In this document: one piece after another, positions 43,475-56,236 of the stretch
Numbering within the stretch: the stretch's first letter is position 1
Layout: every line of letters starts with the position of its first letter
DNA from: Polynucleobacter ibericus
GTDB lineage: Bacteria > Pseudomonadota > Gammaproteobacteria > Burkholderiales > Burkholderiaceae
Reading direction: 5' to 3'
Length of the DNA stretch: 64,000 nt
Assembly: GCF_018687955.1 (NCBI RefSeq)
Contig: NZ_CP061309.1
Location: forward strand, 1,111,564-1,175,563
Position numbers and translations under genes: made by a program
The notes under the pieces: model-generated
The model's input: only the letters and a program-made list of their open reading frames with translations
What the model was told of the DNA's origin: nothing
Database searches by the model: none

Positions 43475-44322
43475 GAATTACTTCTATCTCTTTTAGAGTC
43501 GGTTTTATTTCGATACATTTCTAGGTCTACTTGGTGCAAGACTTCGGATACGGACTTTGGCTTCTCGCTGTAAGAGGCCATTCCAATACTTAGGGTAACT
43601 GGATAACCCGAGTCTTTCATAACTTGATTAACTGTTTTTACAATCAAACTACAAAGTTGCTCCATTTGCACTTCGCTTGTATTTGGAGAAACTACCAAAA
43701 ACTCATCTCCACCTAAGCGAAAAAAAGTAGACCCAGTTGATGAGAACTCCATCATAGTATGCGCAATCTTTGTCAGGACCTGATCACCAACCAAATGCCC
43801 TTGATCATCATTCACTTTCTTAAAGTCATTTACGTCAATCAGAGCAACAGAAAATATCTCATCAGACTCTTCAAGCCTTGCAATCGACTGCTCTATCACG
43901 ATACGAGCCCAACGTCTATTCCATAAGCCCGTTAATGAATCAGTGTTCGCAAGAAGATTCACACGCAGTTGACTCCTGCGCAATGACCTTGCGAGCCATA
44001 TGATTAATAGGGTTGCTAGAAAACGAATAAAGATATTCAGCAGCTCTATGTTCGTAAAGTAGAGGGGTAAATAATTATCTCTAAGGAGAAAATAATTTTC
44101 AAATACAGTAGCAATAATAAGAGCCGCAACAACTACCTTCATTGACTTTGCATTTAATGCAATGATTGCCGCTGGAAATAAGTAGAGCAAGACAAATCGA
44201 TAATCATCAGGCGAGAGAATATCAATGGATAAGATCAAAAATAGCAAAGCAAATCCAACAATCACAGCAATTTCTGATTTAACGCCAAATGGCTTTTCTA
44301 TAGAGTTGATAACTTGAGCCAT
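43471..44322 (-). CDS. Diguanylate cyclase with N-terminal membrane region
   Basis: This 283-residue protein has four or five membrane helices (residues 15-120) and a GGDEF domain with active site GGDEF at 204-208; the metal-binding Asp lies in FSVALIDVNDFKKVNDDQGH. Unlike the other two cyclases here, the residues before the active site (SSTGSTFFRL) lack the RxxD inhibition motif, so it may not be feedback-inhibited. Its start overlaps the stop of the small 44322 gene as TAATG. Confidence 0.92.
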   Translation of the reverse strand: MAQVINSIEKPFGVKSEIAVIVGFALLFLILSIDILSPDDYRFVLLYLFPAAIIALNAKSMKVVVAALIIATVFENYFLLRDNYLPLYFTNIELLNIFIRFLATLLIIWLARSLRRSQLRVNLLANTDSLTGLWNRRWARIVIEQSIARLEESDEIFSVALIDVNDFKKVNDDQGHLVGDQVLTKIAHTMMEFSSTGSTFFRLGGDEFLVVSPNTSEVQMEQLCSLIVKTVNQVMKDSGYPVTLSIGMASYSEKPKSVSEVLHQVDLEMYRNKTDSKRDRSNS

Positions 44323-44636
44323 TAATGATCAACCCATGTTATCGAATTCTGTACGGAGGGCGCCAACTGATAAATATGAGTTGCTCTCGGCATCACCATA
44401 AAACCGTTGAGATCATATAAGTACGAACGCTTGCGCATTACTAAACCGTGCTTTACCAACTTGTTGAAATCACGAATTAATTGAGGGCAACGAGGATAGT
44501 CATTGAGGCGATAAAGGATTGGTGCACCAGTTGCCTTTGAATACTCCACCACCAAATCAGGGCCGCATTCCTCTAAGCCATCAGACTGATGACGGAGTCT
44601 ATTTAATAGCCAGCGGTAGCGGGATTTGGAAAGCAC
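44322..44636 (-). CDS. Small unrecognised protein coupled to a diguanylate cyclase
   Basis: This 104-residue basic protein starts at GTG 44636 (MLSKSRYRWLLNRLRHQSDG). The middle (ILYRLNDYPRCPQLIRDFNK, then LVKHGLVMRKRSYLYD) resembles a short winged-helix-like arrangement, but no family can be named. There is no signal peptide or membrane segment. The TAATG overlap with the cyclase gene means the two are translated together, so a regulatory role for the cyclase is possible but unproven. Confidence 0.55.
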   Translation of the reverse strand: MLSKSRYRWLLNRLRHQSDGLEECGPDLVVEYSKATGAPILYRLNDYPRCPQLIRDFNKLVKHGLVMRKRSYLYDLNGFMVMPRATHIYQLAPSVQNSITWVDH

Positions 44637-44734
44637 GAACGGATGATATTAGCTATAGAGCTAATAAGGTGATAATTTTTATGCTTTCTTTTGGTGCAAT
44701 GCCTATTAGAGGTTAACTTAACAGGCTATTCCAC

Positions 44735-45631
44735 TCAAAGATCCAGCATTTGAGTGCTGGAGAAGCTCATGACACTATTAGTAAAAGGGTCTTGGAAAGC
44801 AATCTCTTTGGCCAGGAGCTGCAGCGGCTTTGAAAAATCGAGGTCATATTCTTGATAAGGTGTAAGAATCGGATAGATCTGATCATTCTTGATCGGGATG
44901 CCTAGGGCATTGAGATGACAGCGCAGCTGATGCTTCTTACCACTACCGGGTATCAGACGATATTTTGCCCAAAGATTATTTTCTGCAATGAGTTCAATCA
45001 GTGTATCCGTGTTTGACTCACCCTCCACTTCTTCCATTTGTAAAAAGTGTTCAGACTCCTCTATTCGACTTTGATACGTCATTGGTAGCTGTTTGGCTAA
45101 CTCCTCAGAATATGGCGCAATGGCTTCATAGACTTTTTTGACCGCTCTATCTCTAAAGAGATTTTGATACTGAGCGCGCTCATTGGGATTTTCTGAAAAG
45201 ATTACCAAGCCTGCAGTATCACGATCAATCCGGTGAATAGGGCTGAGCGTTTGGATCCCTGTCTTTTTCTTGAGTCGATTGAGCAAAGTTTGATGCAAGT
45301 AGAGCCCGCTGGGAGTCACCGGCAAGAAGTGCGGTTTATCCGCCACCAGAATATGTTCATCCTGATACAGAATCCGCTCTTCAAAAGGAATCTCTGGTTC
45401 ACGAGCAAGACGTCTGAAGTACAGTAAATGGGTGTTGGGTAAATAAGGAGCGTTAGCGCTTAGGGCTTCACCCTCTTGATCCAAAATGAGGCCTGCTTCA
45501 AAACGATCCACCCACTCTGTTTTTGCAATGTGCGGAAACTGAGTGGTAAAGAAGGTTAATAAATTCGGATGTGTTTGATCGGCAGGCAAAAATACCCGCG
45601 ATGCTGAAACTCCCTCTGAATTAATCTTCAT
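44735..45631 (-). CDS. RluA-family RNA pseudouridine synthase
   Basis: This 298-residue enzyme converts uridine to pseudouridine in RNA. Visible family motifs are ILVADKPHFLPVTPSG, the catalytic HRIDRDTAGLVIFSENP (Asp of motif II), VKKVYEAIAPYS, and the C-terminal KKHQLRCHLNALGIPIKND. An N-terminal segment of about 90 residues precedes the catalytic domain. The specific site modified (rRNA or tRNA) cannot be told from sequence. A single gene, 51 bp before tex in the same direction. Confidence 0.9.
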   Translation of the reverse strand: MKINSEGVSASRVFLPADQTHPNLLTFFTTQFPHIAKTEWVDRFEAGLILDQEGEALSANAPYLPNTHLLYFRRLAREPEIPFEERILYQDEHILVADKPHFLPVTPSGLYLHQTLLNRLKKKTGIQTLSPIHRIDRDTAGLVIFSENPNERAQYQNLFRDRAVKKVYEAIAPYSEELAKQLPMTYQSRIEESEHFLQMEEVEGESNTDTLIELIAENNLWAKYRLIPGSGKKHQLRCHLNALGIPIKNDQIYPILTPYQEYDLDFSKPLQLLAKEIAFQDPFTNSVMSFSSTQMLDL

Positions 45632-45682
45632 ATCACTCCATCAGGCTCGAGACACTCTTTAACTTTATCTCTATTGATCCTA

Positions 45683-48031
45683 CTATTTTTTTAGCTTGCC
45701 AAATGCTGCTGCCATTGCATTATTAATTGGAGGTGCTGAGCGCCGATCCTCTTGTGGCTTTCTGACATCTTGTGTCTTAGGACGGTTAGGCGCCCTTTGC
45801 TCTGGCTTGGAGGTTTTTGGAGCCTCATCACTTAAACGCATCGTTAAAGCAATACGCTTGCGCTTTTCATCTACCTCAAGCACTTTTACTTTCACAACCT
45901 GACCTGCCTTGACCACGCTGTGCGGATCTTTAACAAAGGTATTCGATAACGCAGAAATATGGACTAAACCATCTTGATGAACGCCGATATCTACAAAAGC
46001 ACCAAAGGCGGCTACATTGGTAACCACACCCTCCAGAACCATATCTGTCTTAAGGTCACTGATTTTTTCAACGCCATCTTTAAAAGTAACGGTGGTAAAT
46101 TCTGGACGAGGATCGCGGCCTGGCTTTTCTAATTCCTTAATGATGTCTGTAACCGTTGGCACACCAAACTGGCCATCAGCATATTTTTCTGGCGAGAGTG
46201 ATTTCAGCAAACTTGCATCGCCAATGACTTCTTTCACTCCCTTCTTGATATCTTTCAGAATCTTCTCTACCAAAGGATAGGATTCTGGATGGACTGCAGA
46301 AGCATCTAATGGATCATCGCCATTCATGATGCGCAAGAAACCAGCAGCTTGCTCATAGGTCTTATCACCAAGACGAGGCACACTCTTGAGATCTGCCCTC
46401 GATTTAAATGCACCCTTGCTATCACGGTAAGCCACAATGCCTTCAGCCACTGTAGAGCTCAGCCCTGAAACCCTTGCCAGCAATGGTGCTGAAGCAGTGT
46501 TCACATCTACGCCGACAGCATTTACACAATCCTCCACTACTGCTACTAGTGATTTAGCCAATTGGGTTTGCATCACATCGTGTTGGTATTGGCCCACACC
46601 GATCGACTTTGGATCGATCTTTACTAACTCAGCCAATGGATCCTGAAGTCTTCTTGCGATAGATACTGCACCACGCAATGACACATCCATGCCAGGCAAT
46701 TCTTTTGAGGCGTACTCCGAGGCAGAGTACACCGATGCACCCGCTTCTGAGACCACAATCTTAGTAAGCTTGAGTTCTGGTTTGGCTTTAATCAATTCTT
46801 GAGCCAATTTATCCGTTTCGCGAGACGCGGTGCCGTTACCAATTGAGATTAAGGTAGCGTTATGTTTCTCGGCCAACTTAGCCAGGGTATGCAAAGAACC
46901 TGCCCAATCATTCTTGGGTTGATGCGGGTAAATGACCTCGGTATCCACCACTTTTCCAGTGACATCTACCACTGCTACTTTCACACCAGTGCGCATGCCT
47001 GGGTCAAGACCAATGGTAACTCTGGGGCCAGCAGGTGCAGCCAACAAAAGGTCCTTCAGGTTACGAGCAAACACGTTAATGGCTTCGGTTTCTGAGCGCT
47101 CACGCAATGCTGTCATGAGTTCTGACTCCAAATGAAGTGAGCACTTGATGCGCCAAGTCCAGCGCACAGTATCAGCTAACCAGGCATCGGCTGGGCGACC
47201 ATCATTTTTAATCCTGAAATGATTGGCAATACGGTTTTCACAAGGATTGTGTGGCGAATCCCATTTAGGCTTTTCTTCTTCAGTATCTAAGCGCAGATTA
47301 ACCATCAACATCTGTTCGCGACGACCTCTAAATAAGGCTAAGGCACGGTGCGATGGAATGGCTTTAATTGGTTCAGAGTAATCAAAGTAATCAGCGAACT
47401 TCTCACCCTCTTGCTCTTTACCGGCAATTACTTTGGACTCAACGATACCGTGATCTAGTAAGTACTCTCTAAGAGATTGGACTAAGGCAGCATCTTCTGC
47501 AAAACGCTCCATCAAAATTTGACGTGCGCCCTCAAGAGCAGCTTTGGTGTCTGGTACTCCAGGGTTATTTGTCCCTTCTACGTCAAATGCTTCTTTAATA
47601 TATTTGGCGGCTTCTATCTCAGGATCTAAATTAGGGTTAGCTAGCAAATCATTCGCTAAAGGCTCCAAACCTGCCTCTAATGCGATCTGGGCCTTAGTTC
47701 TTCTCTTAGGTTTGTATGGCAAATAAAGATCTTCCAAACGCGTTTTATCTTCTGCCAGCATGATGGCCTTAAGCAATTCCGGCGTCATCTTGCCCTGCTC
47801 TTCTATTGAAGCTACGATGGTTTTGCGGCGATCCTCTAGCTCACGAAGATAACTAAGACGCTCTTCCAATAAACGCAATTGTGTGTCATCTAGTCCGCCG
47901 GTAGCCTCTTTACGATAACGAGCAATAAAAGGGACTGTTGCACCTTCATCCATCAGAGCAATAGCAGCAGCAACTTGAGCAGGTTTGGCAGAAAGTTCAT
48001 GGGCAAGGCGTTGTTCAATGGATGGCAGCAT
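45683..48031 (-). CDS. tex: Tex-family transcription accessory protein
   Basis: Tex binds nucleic acid and affects transcription, with links to stress tolerance. The 782-residue protein has the N-terminal helical Tex region ([20 protein letters not shown] and [20 protein letters not shown]), a YqgF-like RNase H fold ([19 protein letters not shown]), a helix-hairpin-helix segment ([11 protein letters not shown]) and a C-terminal S1 domain ([20 protein letters not shown]) ending in a basic proline-rich tail. Length and domain order are standard. It lies between typA and the pseudouridine synthase gene. Confidence 0.96.
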   Translation of the reverse strand: MLPSIEQRLAHELSAKPAQVAAAIALMDEGATVPFIARYRKEATGGLDDTQLRLLEERLSYLRELEDRRKTIVASIEEQGKMTPELLKAIMLAEDKTRLEDLYLPYKPKRRTKAQIALEAGLEPLANDLLANPNLDPEIEAAKYIKEAFDVEGTNNPGVPDTKAALEGARQILMERFAEDAALVQSLREYLLDHGIVESKVIAGKEQEGEKFADYFDYSEPIKAIPSHRALALFRGRREQMLMVNLRLDTEEEKPKWDSPHNPCENRIANHFRIKNDGRPADAWLADTVRWTWRIKCSLHLESELMTALRERSETEAINVFARNLKDLLLAAPAGPRVTIGLDPGMRTGVKVAVVDVTGKVVDTEVIYPHQPKNDWAGSLHTLAKLAEKHNATLISIGNGTASRETDKLAQELIKAKPELKLTKIVVSEAGASVYSASEYASKELPGMDVSLRGAVSIARRLQDPLAELVKIDPKSIGVGQYQHDVMQTQLAKSLVAVVEDCVNAVGVDVNTASAPLLARVSGLSSTVAEGIVAYRDSKGAFKSRADLKSVPRLGDKTYEQAAGFLRIMNGDDPLDASAVHPESYPLVEKILKDIKKGVKEVIGDASLLKSLSPEKYADGQFGVPTVTDIIKELEKPGRDPRPEFTTVTFKDGVEKISDLKTDMVLEGVVTNVAAFGAFVDIGVHQDGLVHISALSNTFVKDPHSVVKAGQVVKVKVLEVDEKRKRIALTMRLSDEAPKTSKPEQRAPNRPKTQDVRKPQEDRRSAPPINNAMAAAFGKLKK

Positions 48032-48087
48032 GAGGATCTATTTTTACTTATCTAACTTATATTGATGGATATTTGATTTCAATGAAG

Positions 48088-48117
48088 AACAAAAGCCACC
48101 CGGAGGTGACTTTTGTT
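48088..48117 (-). terminator. Intrinsic terminator after typA
   Basis: An 8-bp outer stem AACAAAAG / CTTTTGTT (48088-48095 with 48110-48117) and an inner 4-bp CACC / GGTG stem closing a 4-nt loop lie 18 bp past the typA stop. Read on the minus strand, the hairpin ends in CTTTTGTTCTT, giving a U-rich tail. It separates the translation block from tex. Confidence 0.7.
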
Positions 48118-48134
48118 GTGCAGCTTGAGTGAAC

Positions 48135-49952
<1,818 letters not shown>

Positions 49953-50022
49953 GTGAAGCTTCTAAAGTTAAGAATATAAATTCGGGTTAATTAAGATTAG
50001 TGAGTAAATAAGTCAAAATGAT

Positions 50023-50931
50023 TTAATGGCTGGAAATTAAGCGCTTGGGATGTAAAACTCCAGAACGCCAATCAGCAGTACCAATAAAGTTATGGGGAGC
50101 AGCAGTCGCGCGATAGATTCGGACTAATGCTTCGATAGAGGGTAAGTTAAGCGGTACACGCTGTCCCATGCCTAGGCGCTTGGCTTGTTGCTCATCCACC
50201 GTGAGGTGTGGCAAGGTTTGCAAGAGCGCATCGACAGGCAATATATAGTCAGCAGTATTTTGCAAGCCACTTTGAATGGATTCGATCGTAAAAGATTGCT
50301 CGAGGTTAAGGTGCCCCACTTCGGTACGGCGCAAACCTACCAAATGCGCGCCACAACCTAGAGCGTTACCGATATCCTCAGCCAGAACACGAATATAAGT
50401 GCCTTTGCTACAGCTCACCTCTAAAGTGGCTTCAGGCCAATTGATGTCTGTCCAGCGAATAGAGTGAATCGTGATATCTCGTGGAGTGCGCTCTAACTCA
50501 ACACCAGCACGAGCATATTCATACAAAGGCTTGCCATCACGCTTAAGTGCGGAATACATCGGCGGCACCTGCGATATTGGACCAGTAAATTTTGGGAGCA
50601 AGGCATCTAATGCAGTTTTGATTTCTGCTACGCTTGCAAAAACAGGCAAAGGCAACTCTTCAATAGTGAGGCCTTCAGCATCGCCAGTATCTGTGCGGGA
50701 ACCAAACTTCACTCGCGCAATATAAGTCTTATCAGCTTCGAGCAAGTCTTGAGAATACTTAGTAGCTTCACCCAGACAAATGGGGAGTAAGCCAGTTGCC
50801 ATCGGATCTAAAGTTCCTGTATGGCCCGCTTTATCAGCATTAAATGCGCGCTTGACAGCTGTAACCGCGCCTTGGGAACTCATTCCGGCGGGTTTATCTA
50901 GCAGCACTACGCCGTCGATTCGAATAGCCAT
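50023..50931 (-). CDS. truB: tRNA pseudouridine(55) synthase
   Basis: TruB forms pseudouridine 55 in the T-loop of tRNAs. The 302-residue protein has GVVLLDKPAGMSSQGAV, the catalytic motif HTGTLDPMATGLLP (Asp42), the QVPPMYSALKRDGKPLYEYA block and SKGTYIRVLAEDIG. A C-terminal PUA-like region of about 60 residues follows. The gene lies 3 bp after rbfA in the conserved nusA-infB-rbfA-truB unit. Confidence 0.96.
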   Translation of the reverse strand: MAIRIDGVVLLDKPAGMSSQGAVTAVKRAFNADKAGHTGTLDPMATGLLPICLGEATKYSQDLLEADKTYIARVKFGSRTDTGDAEGLTIEELPLPVFASVAEIKTALDALLPKFTGPISQVPPMYSALKRDGKPLYEYARAGVELERTPRDITIHSIRWTDINWPEATLEVSCSKGTYIRVLAEDIGNALGCGAHLVGLRRTEVGHLNLEQSFTIESIQSGLQNTADYILPVDALLQTLPHLTVDEQQAKRLGMGQRVPLNLPSIEALVRIYRATAAPHNFIGTADWRSGVLHPKRLISSH

Positions 50932-50934
50932 GAA

Positions 50935-51315
50935 TTACTTAGTCTCGTCTTTATCGTCGCTGCTGCGGTCACTATCCACCGCTTGATCGATCAATCGAGA
51001 CATCTCTATGCCATGCTCAATCGAGCTGTCATAGTGAAAGTGTAATGTAGGAACAGTATGGATATGCAAACGCTTAAACAATAAAGAGTGCAAATACCCT
51101 GCTTTTTCTTGTAGCGCTTTTAAAGCATGCTCAGGCTCGGCACCTAAAACGGTAAAGAACACTTTAGCGTGCGCCAAGTCTGGTGTGAGTTCAATACTTT
51201 GTAAAGTAATCAAACCCAAACTAGAGCTACGCAATTCACGTGGAATAAGCTCGGCCAGGTCTCGCTGAATTTGATCGGCGAGACGCTGGTTACGATGCGG
51301 ACTAGTCTTGTGCAT
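50935..51315 (-). CDS. rbfA: Ribosome-binding factor A
   Basis: RbfA helps 16S rRNA 5'-end maturation and 30S assembly, especially in the cold. The 126-residue protein has the KH-like fold: [40 protein letters not shown] and [18 protein letters not shown], then an acidic, charged tail ([11 protein letters not shown]). It starts 5 bp after infB and ends 3 bp before truB. Confidence 0.96.
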   Translation of the reverse strand: MHKTSPHRNQRLADQIQRDLAELIPRELRSSSLGLITLQSIELTPDLAHAKVFFTVLGAEPEHALKALQEKAGYLHSLLFKRLHIHTVPTLHFHYDSSIEHGIEMSRLIDQAVDSDRSSDDKDETK

Positions 51316-51320
51316 CTTGC

Positions 51321-54080
51321 TTAGAGTGAACGAGCCACTTCAGTTACTTCAAATACTTCAAGCTGATCACCCTCTTTAATGTCGTTGTAGCCTTTTAATG
51401 ACAAGCCACACTCAACACCGGCACGAACTTCTTTAGCGTCATCTTTGAAGCGCTTGAGAGAATCCAATTCACCAGTCCAAACAACCACGTTGTCACGCAA
51501 GAGACGAACGCTTGAAGTACGTTTAACGATACCGTCAACCACCAAGCAACCTGCAATTGCGCCAACTTTAGATACCAAGAAGACTTGACGGATCTCAACC
51601 AGACCAGTGATTTCTTCTTTCTTATCTGGAGTCAACATACCGCTCAAGGCTAGTTTCACTTCATCTACAGCATCATAAATAATGTTGTGATAGCGAATAT
51701 CCACGCCATTGTTCTCAGCTAGCTTACGCGCTGCTGCATCTGCGCGAGAGTTAAAGCCGAAGATGACCGCCTTAGAAGCAACCGCCAAGTTCACGTCAGT
51801 TTCTGTAATGCCGCCTACTGCAGCGTGAACGATTTGCACCTTCACTTCTGGCGTAGAAAGCTTCATTAATGACTGAGCCAAAGCTTCTTGTGAACCCTGA
51901 ACGTCTGCCTTGATGATGAGTGGTAATAACTTGGCTTCAATAGCGCCTTCTTCCATGTTTTCCATCATGGTTTCAAGCTTGAATGCCTGCTGTTTAGCCA
52001 ACTTCACATCACGGAACTTACCTTGACGGAACAATGCAATCTCACGAGCCTTACGCTCATCAGGAACTACTTGCACTGACTCGCCAGCCGCAGGAACTTC
52101 TGACAAACCTTGAATCTCTACCGGAATCGATGGGCCAGCCTCATTACATGGCTTACCGTTTTCATCAATCATGGCGCGTACGCGACCAAATGTGGAGCCA
52201 GCCAATAACATATCGCCGCGTTTGAGCGTACCGGATTGAACCAAGATAGTAGCCACTGGGCCCTTACCTTTATCCAAGCGCGCTTCAATTACTAATCCTT
52301 GCGCTGGAGCATCTTTCGGTGCTTTCAATTCTAAGATTTCTGCTTGCAAGAGTACATTCTCTAGCAAGGCATCAATGCCTTCGCCAGTTTTAGCAGACAC
52401 TGGAATAAATGGCACATCGCCACCGTATTCTTCAGGGACTACTTGCTCTGCAACCAATTCAGTTTTAACGCGCTCTGAATTCGCTTCTGGTTTATCAATC
52501 TTATTAATCGCCACAACAATAGGTACGCCACCCGCTACCGCATGGTGAATCGCTTCTTTAGTTTGTGGCATCACGCCATCATCAGCTGCTACCACCAAGA
52601 TCACGATATCGGTTGCCTTGGCACCACGAGCACGCATTGCCGTAAAGGCTTCGTGACCCGGAGTATCCAAGAAGGTAATCATGCCGCGTGGAGTTTCCAC
52701 ATGGTATGCGCCGATATGCTGAGTAATACCACCAGCCTCGCCAGTAGCTACTTTTGCTGCACGAATCTTATCGAGCAAAGAAGTTTTACCGTGGTCAACG
52801 TGACCCATCACTGTTACAACTGGCGGACGTGGCAACAACTCTGCATCATGACCATCAGTACCCAAATCTAAATCTGGATCATCCAATTTCGCAGCAAAAG
52901 CTTTATGACCCATTTCTTCAACGATGATCATCGCCGTATCTTGATCGAGTACTTGATTGATGGTGACCATCTGGCCCATACCCATCAATAACTTAATTAC
53001 TTCCGCGCTCTTTACCGCCATTGCATGAGCTAACTCAGCAACAGTAATGGTTTCTGGTACGTGAACATCACGCACGATAGCTTCTGTTGGTACTTGGAAG
53101 TTGGTATCTACGTTTGCTTCTGCAATTTGACGTTGCTTCTTGCGGCCGCCACCTGAGCGCCAACCACCAACACCACCAGATGAATCACCACGAGTCTTTA
53201 AGCCGCCAGGTTTCTTGGCGCCTTCTTCTTGCCAAGTAGATGATGTCTCAGCGGATTTAATGGTCTTGCCGCCAACTTTTGCAACAGCCTTCTTCTTATC
53301 ATCAGCACCTTCAGCTTTTGCAGGCTTATGCAAGGTACCTTTTTTAGCTTCTTCAGCAGCAATTTCACTTGGTGCCTTCAGAATGCGAGCAGGAGCGCTC
53401 ATCATGTCGCGAATTGCTAATGCCTCTGCTTCAGCAGCGGCACGACGCACACGAATATCTGCTAACTCTTTTTCTTTGCTTGCAGCTAAATCTTTAGCTG
53501 CCTTATCAGCTGCGGCTTTTTTCTCAGCAGCAGCTGCCGCAGCAGCTGGAGCCGCATCTACAGGCGCCTCTTCTTTAACCGCTGGAGCGGCGACTTCTTT
53601 TTGGCGTGCTTCTTCAGCCGCTTTCATCTCTGCTTCTTGGCGAGCCAACAACTCAGCTTGGCGTGTGGCTTCCGCTGCGCGTTTCTCTAATTCTTCTTCA
53701 GAAATAACTGGCTTAGCAGGTGCTACTTTTGCTGCCACTTTTGGTGGCGCATCTTCTACTGCTGTCTCAGGAGCTTTTTCTCCAGCCTTAACGAGCACAC
53801 GCTTTTTACGAACTTCAACTTGCACGGTACGAGTGCGCCCTGCAGAATCTGCTTGACGAATTTCTGAACTCTCACGCTTGATCAAGGTGATCTTTTTGCG
53901 CGCACCAGAATCTACACTGCCATGCGCTTTTTGCAAATGCTCAAGCAGGACAGTTTTGTCCTTTTCGGTAATGCTATCGTCCTCAGAACCCTTATCGATA
54001 CCGGCCGCCTTCAACTGCTCCAAGAGGTCTGGCGCGGTACGTTTTAATTCTTTAGCGAGTACTTTTACTGTTGTTGCCAT
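51321..54080 (-). CDS. infB: Translation initiation factor IF-2
   Basis: IF-2 places initiator tRNA on the 30S subunit and drives subunit joining. The 919-residue protein has an N-terminal IF2-N domain ([20 protein letters not shown]), a long Ala/Lys/Glu-rich linker (about residues 60-330) and a second IF2-N region ([20 protein letters not shown]). The GTPase domain starts near residue 420 with [12 protein letters not shown], then [16 protein letters not shown] and NKIDKPEA; the C-terminal domains follow. It lies 13 bp after nusA. Confidence 0.97.
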   Translation of the reverse strand: MATTVKVLAKELKRTAPDLLEQLKAAGIDKGSEDDSITEKDKTVLLEHLQKAHGSVDSGARKKITLIKRESSEIRQADSAGRTRTVQVEVRKKRVLVKAGEKAPETAVEDAPPKVAAKVAPAKPVISEEELEKRAAEATRQAELLARQEAEMKAAEEARQKEVAAPAVKEEAPVDAAPAAAAAAAEKKAAADKAAKDLAASKEKELADIRVRRAAAEAEALAIRDMMSAPARILKAPSEIAAEEAKKGTLHKPAKAEGADDKKKAVAKVGGKTIKSAETSSTWQEEGAKKPGGLKTRGDSSGGVGGWRSGGGRKKQRQIAEANVDTNFQVPTEAIVRDVHVPETITVAELAHAMAVKSAEVIKLLMGMGQMVTINQVLDQDTAMIIVEEMGHKAFAAKLDDPDLDLGTDGHDAELLPRPPVVTVMGHVDHGKTSLLDKIRAAKVATGEAGGITQHIGAYHVETPRGMITFLDTPGHEAFTAMRARGAKATDIVILVVAADDGVMPQTKEAIHHAVAGGVPIVVAINKIDKPEANSERVKTELVAEQVVPEEYGGDVPFIPVSAKTGEGIDALLENVLLQAEILELKAPKDAPAQGLVIEARLDKGKGPVATILVQSGTLKRGDMLLAGSTFGRVRAMIDENGKPCNEAGPSIPVEIQGLSEVPAAGESVQVVPDERKAREIALFRQGKFRDVKLAKQQAFKLETMMENMEEGAIEAKLLPLIIKADVQGSQEALAQSLMKLSTPEVKVQIVHAAVGGITETDVNLAVASKAVIFGFNSRADAAARKLAENNGVDIRYHNIIYDAVDEVKLALSGMLTPDKKEEITGLVEIRQVFLVSKVGAIAGCLVVDGIVKRTSSVRLLRDNVVVWTGELDSLKRFKDDAKEVRAGVECGLSLKGYNDIKEGDQLEVFEVTEVARSL

Positions 54081-54093
54081 GCACTACTTCCTC

Positions 54094-55575
54094 TCATGAA
54101 GTAAACCAATGTTCGCGCGCTTTCATGATGAGCGTTTTCGCAGTTTCTTCGTCAATTTGTGTCGCCTCAACTAGCTCATCAACAGCCAGTTCAGCAAGGT
54201 CGTCACGGGTATGAACTTGATTGTCAGCAAGCTTAGCAATCAGTTCTGTTGTCATTCCCTCTAAGGAGCGCAAGTCTTGTGAAACTTCACCAATACGCTC
54301 TTCTTTTGCCAACTCCATGGTCAACAAAGAATCACGTGCGCGAGTACGCAACTCATTCACAGTGTCTTCATCGAAAGAATCGATCTCTAACATTTCAGAC
54401 AATGGCACATAAGCCACTTCTTCTAATGTGTTAAAGCCCTCTTCAATCAAGATATCAGCTACTTCTTGGTCTACATCCAATTTGTCCATAAACAACTGGC
54501 GCACAGAAGATGCTTCTTTTTCAGTTTTCTCAGCAGACTCTTCTGGAGTCATGATGTTGATCTGCCAACCAGTCAAATCACTCGCCAAACGAACGTTCTG
54601 TCCGCTGCGGCCAATTGCGATTGCCAAGTTCTCTTCGTCAACTACTACGTCCATGGCATGACGCTCTTCGTCAACCACAATAGAAGACACTTGGGCTGGA
54701 GCCAAAGCACCAATCACAAACTGGGCCGGATCTTCAGACCACAATACGATGTCTACTGCTTCGCCAGCAACTTCATTGCGAACTGCAGTCACACGTGTGC
54801 CACGTACACCAACGCAAGTACCGATTGGATCGATACGCTTGTCATAAGTAATCACAGCAATTTTTGCGCGGACACCAGGGTCACGGGCGGCGCCTTTGAT
54901 CTCTAGCAAGCCCTGCTCCATTTCTGGAACTTCATTCTCAAACAACTTGATCAAGAAATCTGGGCAAGTACGTGAGAGTTCGATTTGTGGACCACGTGCT
55001 TCACGATCCACTTTAAGGATGTAAGCACGTACGCGATCACCAGAACGTAAGTTCTCTTTTGGAATCATTTGATCGCGGCGCAGCAATGCTTCCACACGAC
55101 CAGATTCAATAATCAGACCATTCTTGTCAGCACGCTTCACGGTACCGGTCATGACTTTTTCGCCACGCTCTAGGTAGTCGTTCAAGATTTGCTCACGCTC
55201 AGCATCACGAATGCGCTGCAAGATCACTTGCTTAGCAGCTTGTGCGCCGATACGGCCGAAGGCTAAAGATTCGATTTGCTCTTCGATATAGTCGCCAACT
55301 TCCATGTCAGCGAGTTGCTCTTGCGCTTCAAATTGCAAAATCTCTTTATCTGGCTCTTGCAAACCGGCTTCATTGGGCACAACCAACCAACGGCGGAAGG
55401 TTTCGTATTCACCAGTTTCACGATCAATCGCAACGCGGATATCCACGTCTTCTGTGGCGTAGCGCTTCTTAGTCGCAGAGGCTAAAGCCATCTCCAACGC
55501 TTCGAATACGATCGCTTGATCAACGTTCTTTTCACGCGCTAACGCGTCTGCCAACATGAGAACTTCTCGGCTCAT
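54094..55575 (-). CDS. nusA: Transcription termination/antitermination factor NusA
   Basis: NusA binds RNA polymerase and controls pausing, termination and antitermination. The 493-residue protein has the N-terminal polymerase-binding domain ([20 protein letters not shown]), an S1 domain ([20 protein letters not shown]), KH domains ([18 protein letters not shown] and [19 protein letters not shown]), and two C-terminal acidic helix-hairpin-helix repeats. Its start overlaps the rimP stop as ATGA. Confidence 0.97.
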   Translation of the reverse strand: MSREVLMLADALAREKNVDQAIVFEALEMALASATKKRYATEDVDIRVAIDRETGEYETFRRWLVVPNEAGLQEPDKEILQFEAQEQLADMEVGDYIEEQIESLAFGRIGAQAAKQVILQRIRDAEREQILNDYLERGEKVMTGTVKRADKNGLIIESGRVEALLRRDQMIPKENLRSGDRVRAYILKVDREARGPQIELSRTCPDFLIKLFENEVPEMEQGLLEIKGAARDPGVRAKIAVITYDKRIDPIGTCVGVRGTRVTAVRNEVAGEAVDIVLWSEDPAQFVIGALAPAQVSSIVVDEERHAMDVVVDEENLAIAIGRSGQNVRLASDLTGWQINIMTPEESAEKTEKEASSVRQLFMDKLDVDQEVADILIEEGFNTLEEVAYVPLSEMLEIDSFDEDTVNELRTRARDSLLTMELAKEERIGEVSQDLRSLEGMTTELIAKLADNQVHTRDDLAELAVDELVEATQIDEETAKTLIMKAREHWFTS

Positions 55576-56063
55576 GACTTTCTTCCTTTGAAATCAATAA
55601 CAGGGACCAACCGAGTCTTATCGACCTCGGCTAAAGAGAACTCCAATTGAGAAGGCTGACCATCAGCACCCTCAAATACCAAACCAAACTTTGCATCCGG
55701 TGAATTTAATTCACCACTCAGCAAACCTTGCAACTCACCACGAAAATTCTTGCGGTTACCAACTGCAACACGCAACTTCAAATCTACTTGCATACCAGCG
55801 AAGCGCTCGTAATCAGCAGCACTTTTCACTGGACGATCCAATCCTGGAGATGAGATCTCTAAACGCTCGTAAGGAATGTTTTCAACTGGCAAGGTGTAGC
55901 TCAATTGATGACTTACCTTCTCGCAATCCAAAACATTAATTAAGCGCTCGTAATCCGGGTTTTCAATCGTGACGCGCAGCAATCCTCCGGCTTCACGCTC
56001 AATTTCTACTAGCGTGTAACCCAAGTTTTCCAGCTCTGCAGAAATTACCTGCTGATCCTTCAC
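55572..56063 (-). CDS. rimP: Ribosome maturation factor RimP
   Basis: RimP acts in 30S maturation. The 163-residue protein starts at GTG 56063 with AAGGGG just upstream and has the two-domain RimP pattern: [40 protein letters not shown] and the C-terminal SH3-like part ([10 protein letters not shown], then [20 protein letters not shown]). It is the first gene of the rimP-nusA-infB-rbfA-truB unit, 24 nt downstream of a terminator-like hairpin. Confidence 0.96.
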   Translation of the reverse strand: MKDQQVISAELENLGYTLVEIEREAGGLLRVTIENPDYERLINVLDCEKVSHQLSYTLPVENIPYERLEISSPGLDRPVKSAADYERFAGMQVDLKLRVAVGNRKNFRGELQGLLSGELNSPDAKFGLVFEGADGQPSQLEFSLAEVDKTRLVPVIDFKGRKS

Positions 56064-56087
56064 GACACCCCTTCATACCAAAATGGC

Positions 56088-56164
56088 AAAAAAAAATGGG
56101 CTTCAAAGCCCATATTCTCGAAATTCAGAACAGGCCGACTTACGTTGATCGCAACATCAGTCGG
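56088..56164 (-). promoter_or_regulatory. Structured leader with terminator-like hairpin upstream of rimP
   Basis: On the minus strand, a structured element comes first: CCGACT / AGTCGG (56159-56164 with 56135-56140) closing an inner GTTG-CGAT-CAAC hairpin. A 7-bp hairpin ATGGGCT / AGCCCAT (56096-56113) with a loop of four follows, directly leading to a run of nine T. The T-run ends 24 nt before the rimP GTG. A terminator at this place would cut transcripts before the rimP-nusA-infB unit, suggesting attenuation. Only the sequence pattern is seen; regulation is inferred. Confidence 0.55.
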
Positions 56165-56172
56165 TAACCACT

Positions 56173-56194
56173 AAAAACAGCAAAACCCTGCTGT
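56173..56194 (-). terminator. Intrinsic terminator after rluB
   Basis: On the minus strand, ACAGCA-GGGTTT-TGCTGT forms a 6-bp stem with a 6-nt loop followed by TTTTAG, 43 bp after the rluB stop. It separates rluB from the rimP leader. Confidence 0.65.
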
Positions 56195-56236
56195 AAGACC
56201 AAAATTATAGCCTATTTGGGAGAAAACTGATACAAA

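Noticed and set aside
53140..53856. 238-codon plus-strand frame opposite infB
   Set aside because: It is the complement of the Ala/Lys/Glu-rich IF-2 linker and lacks any sign of being a gene.
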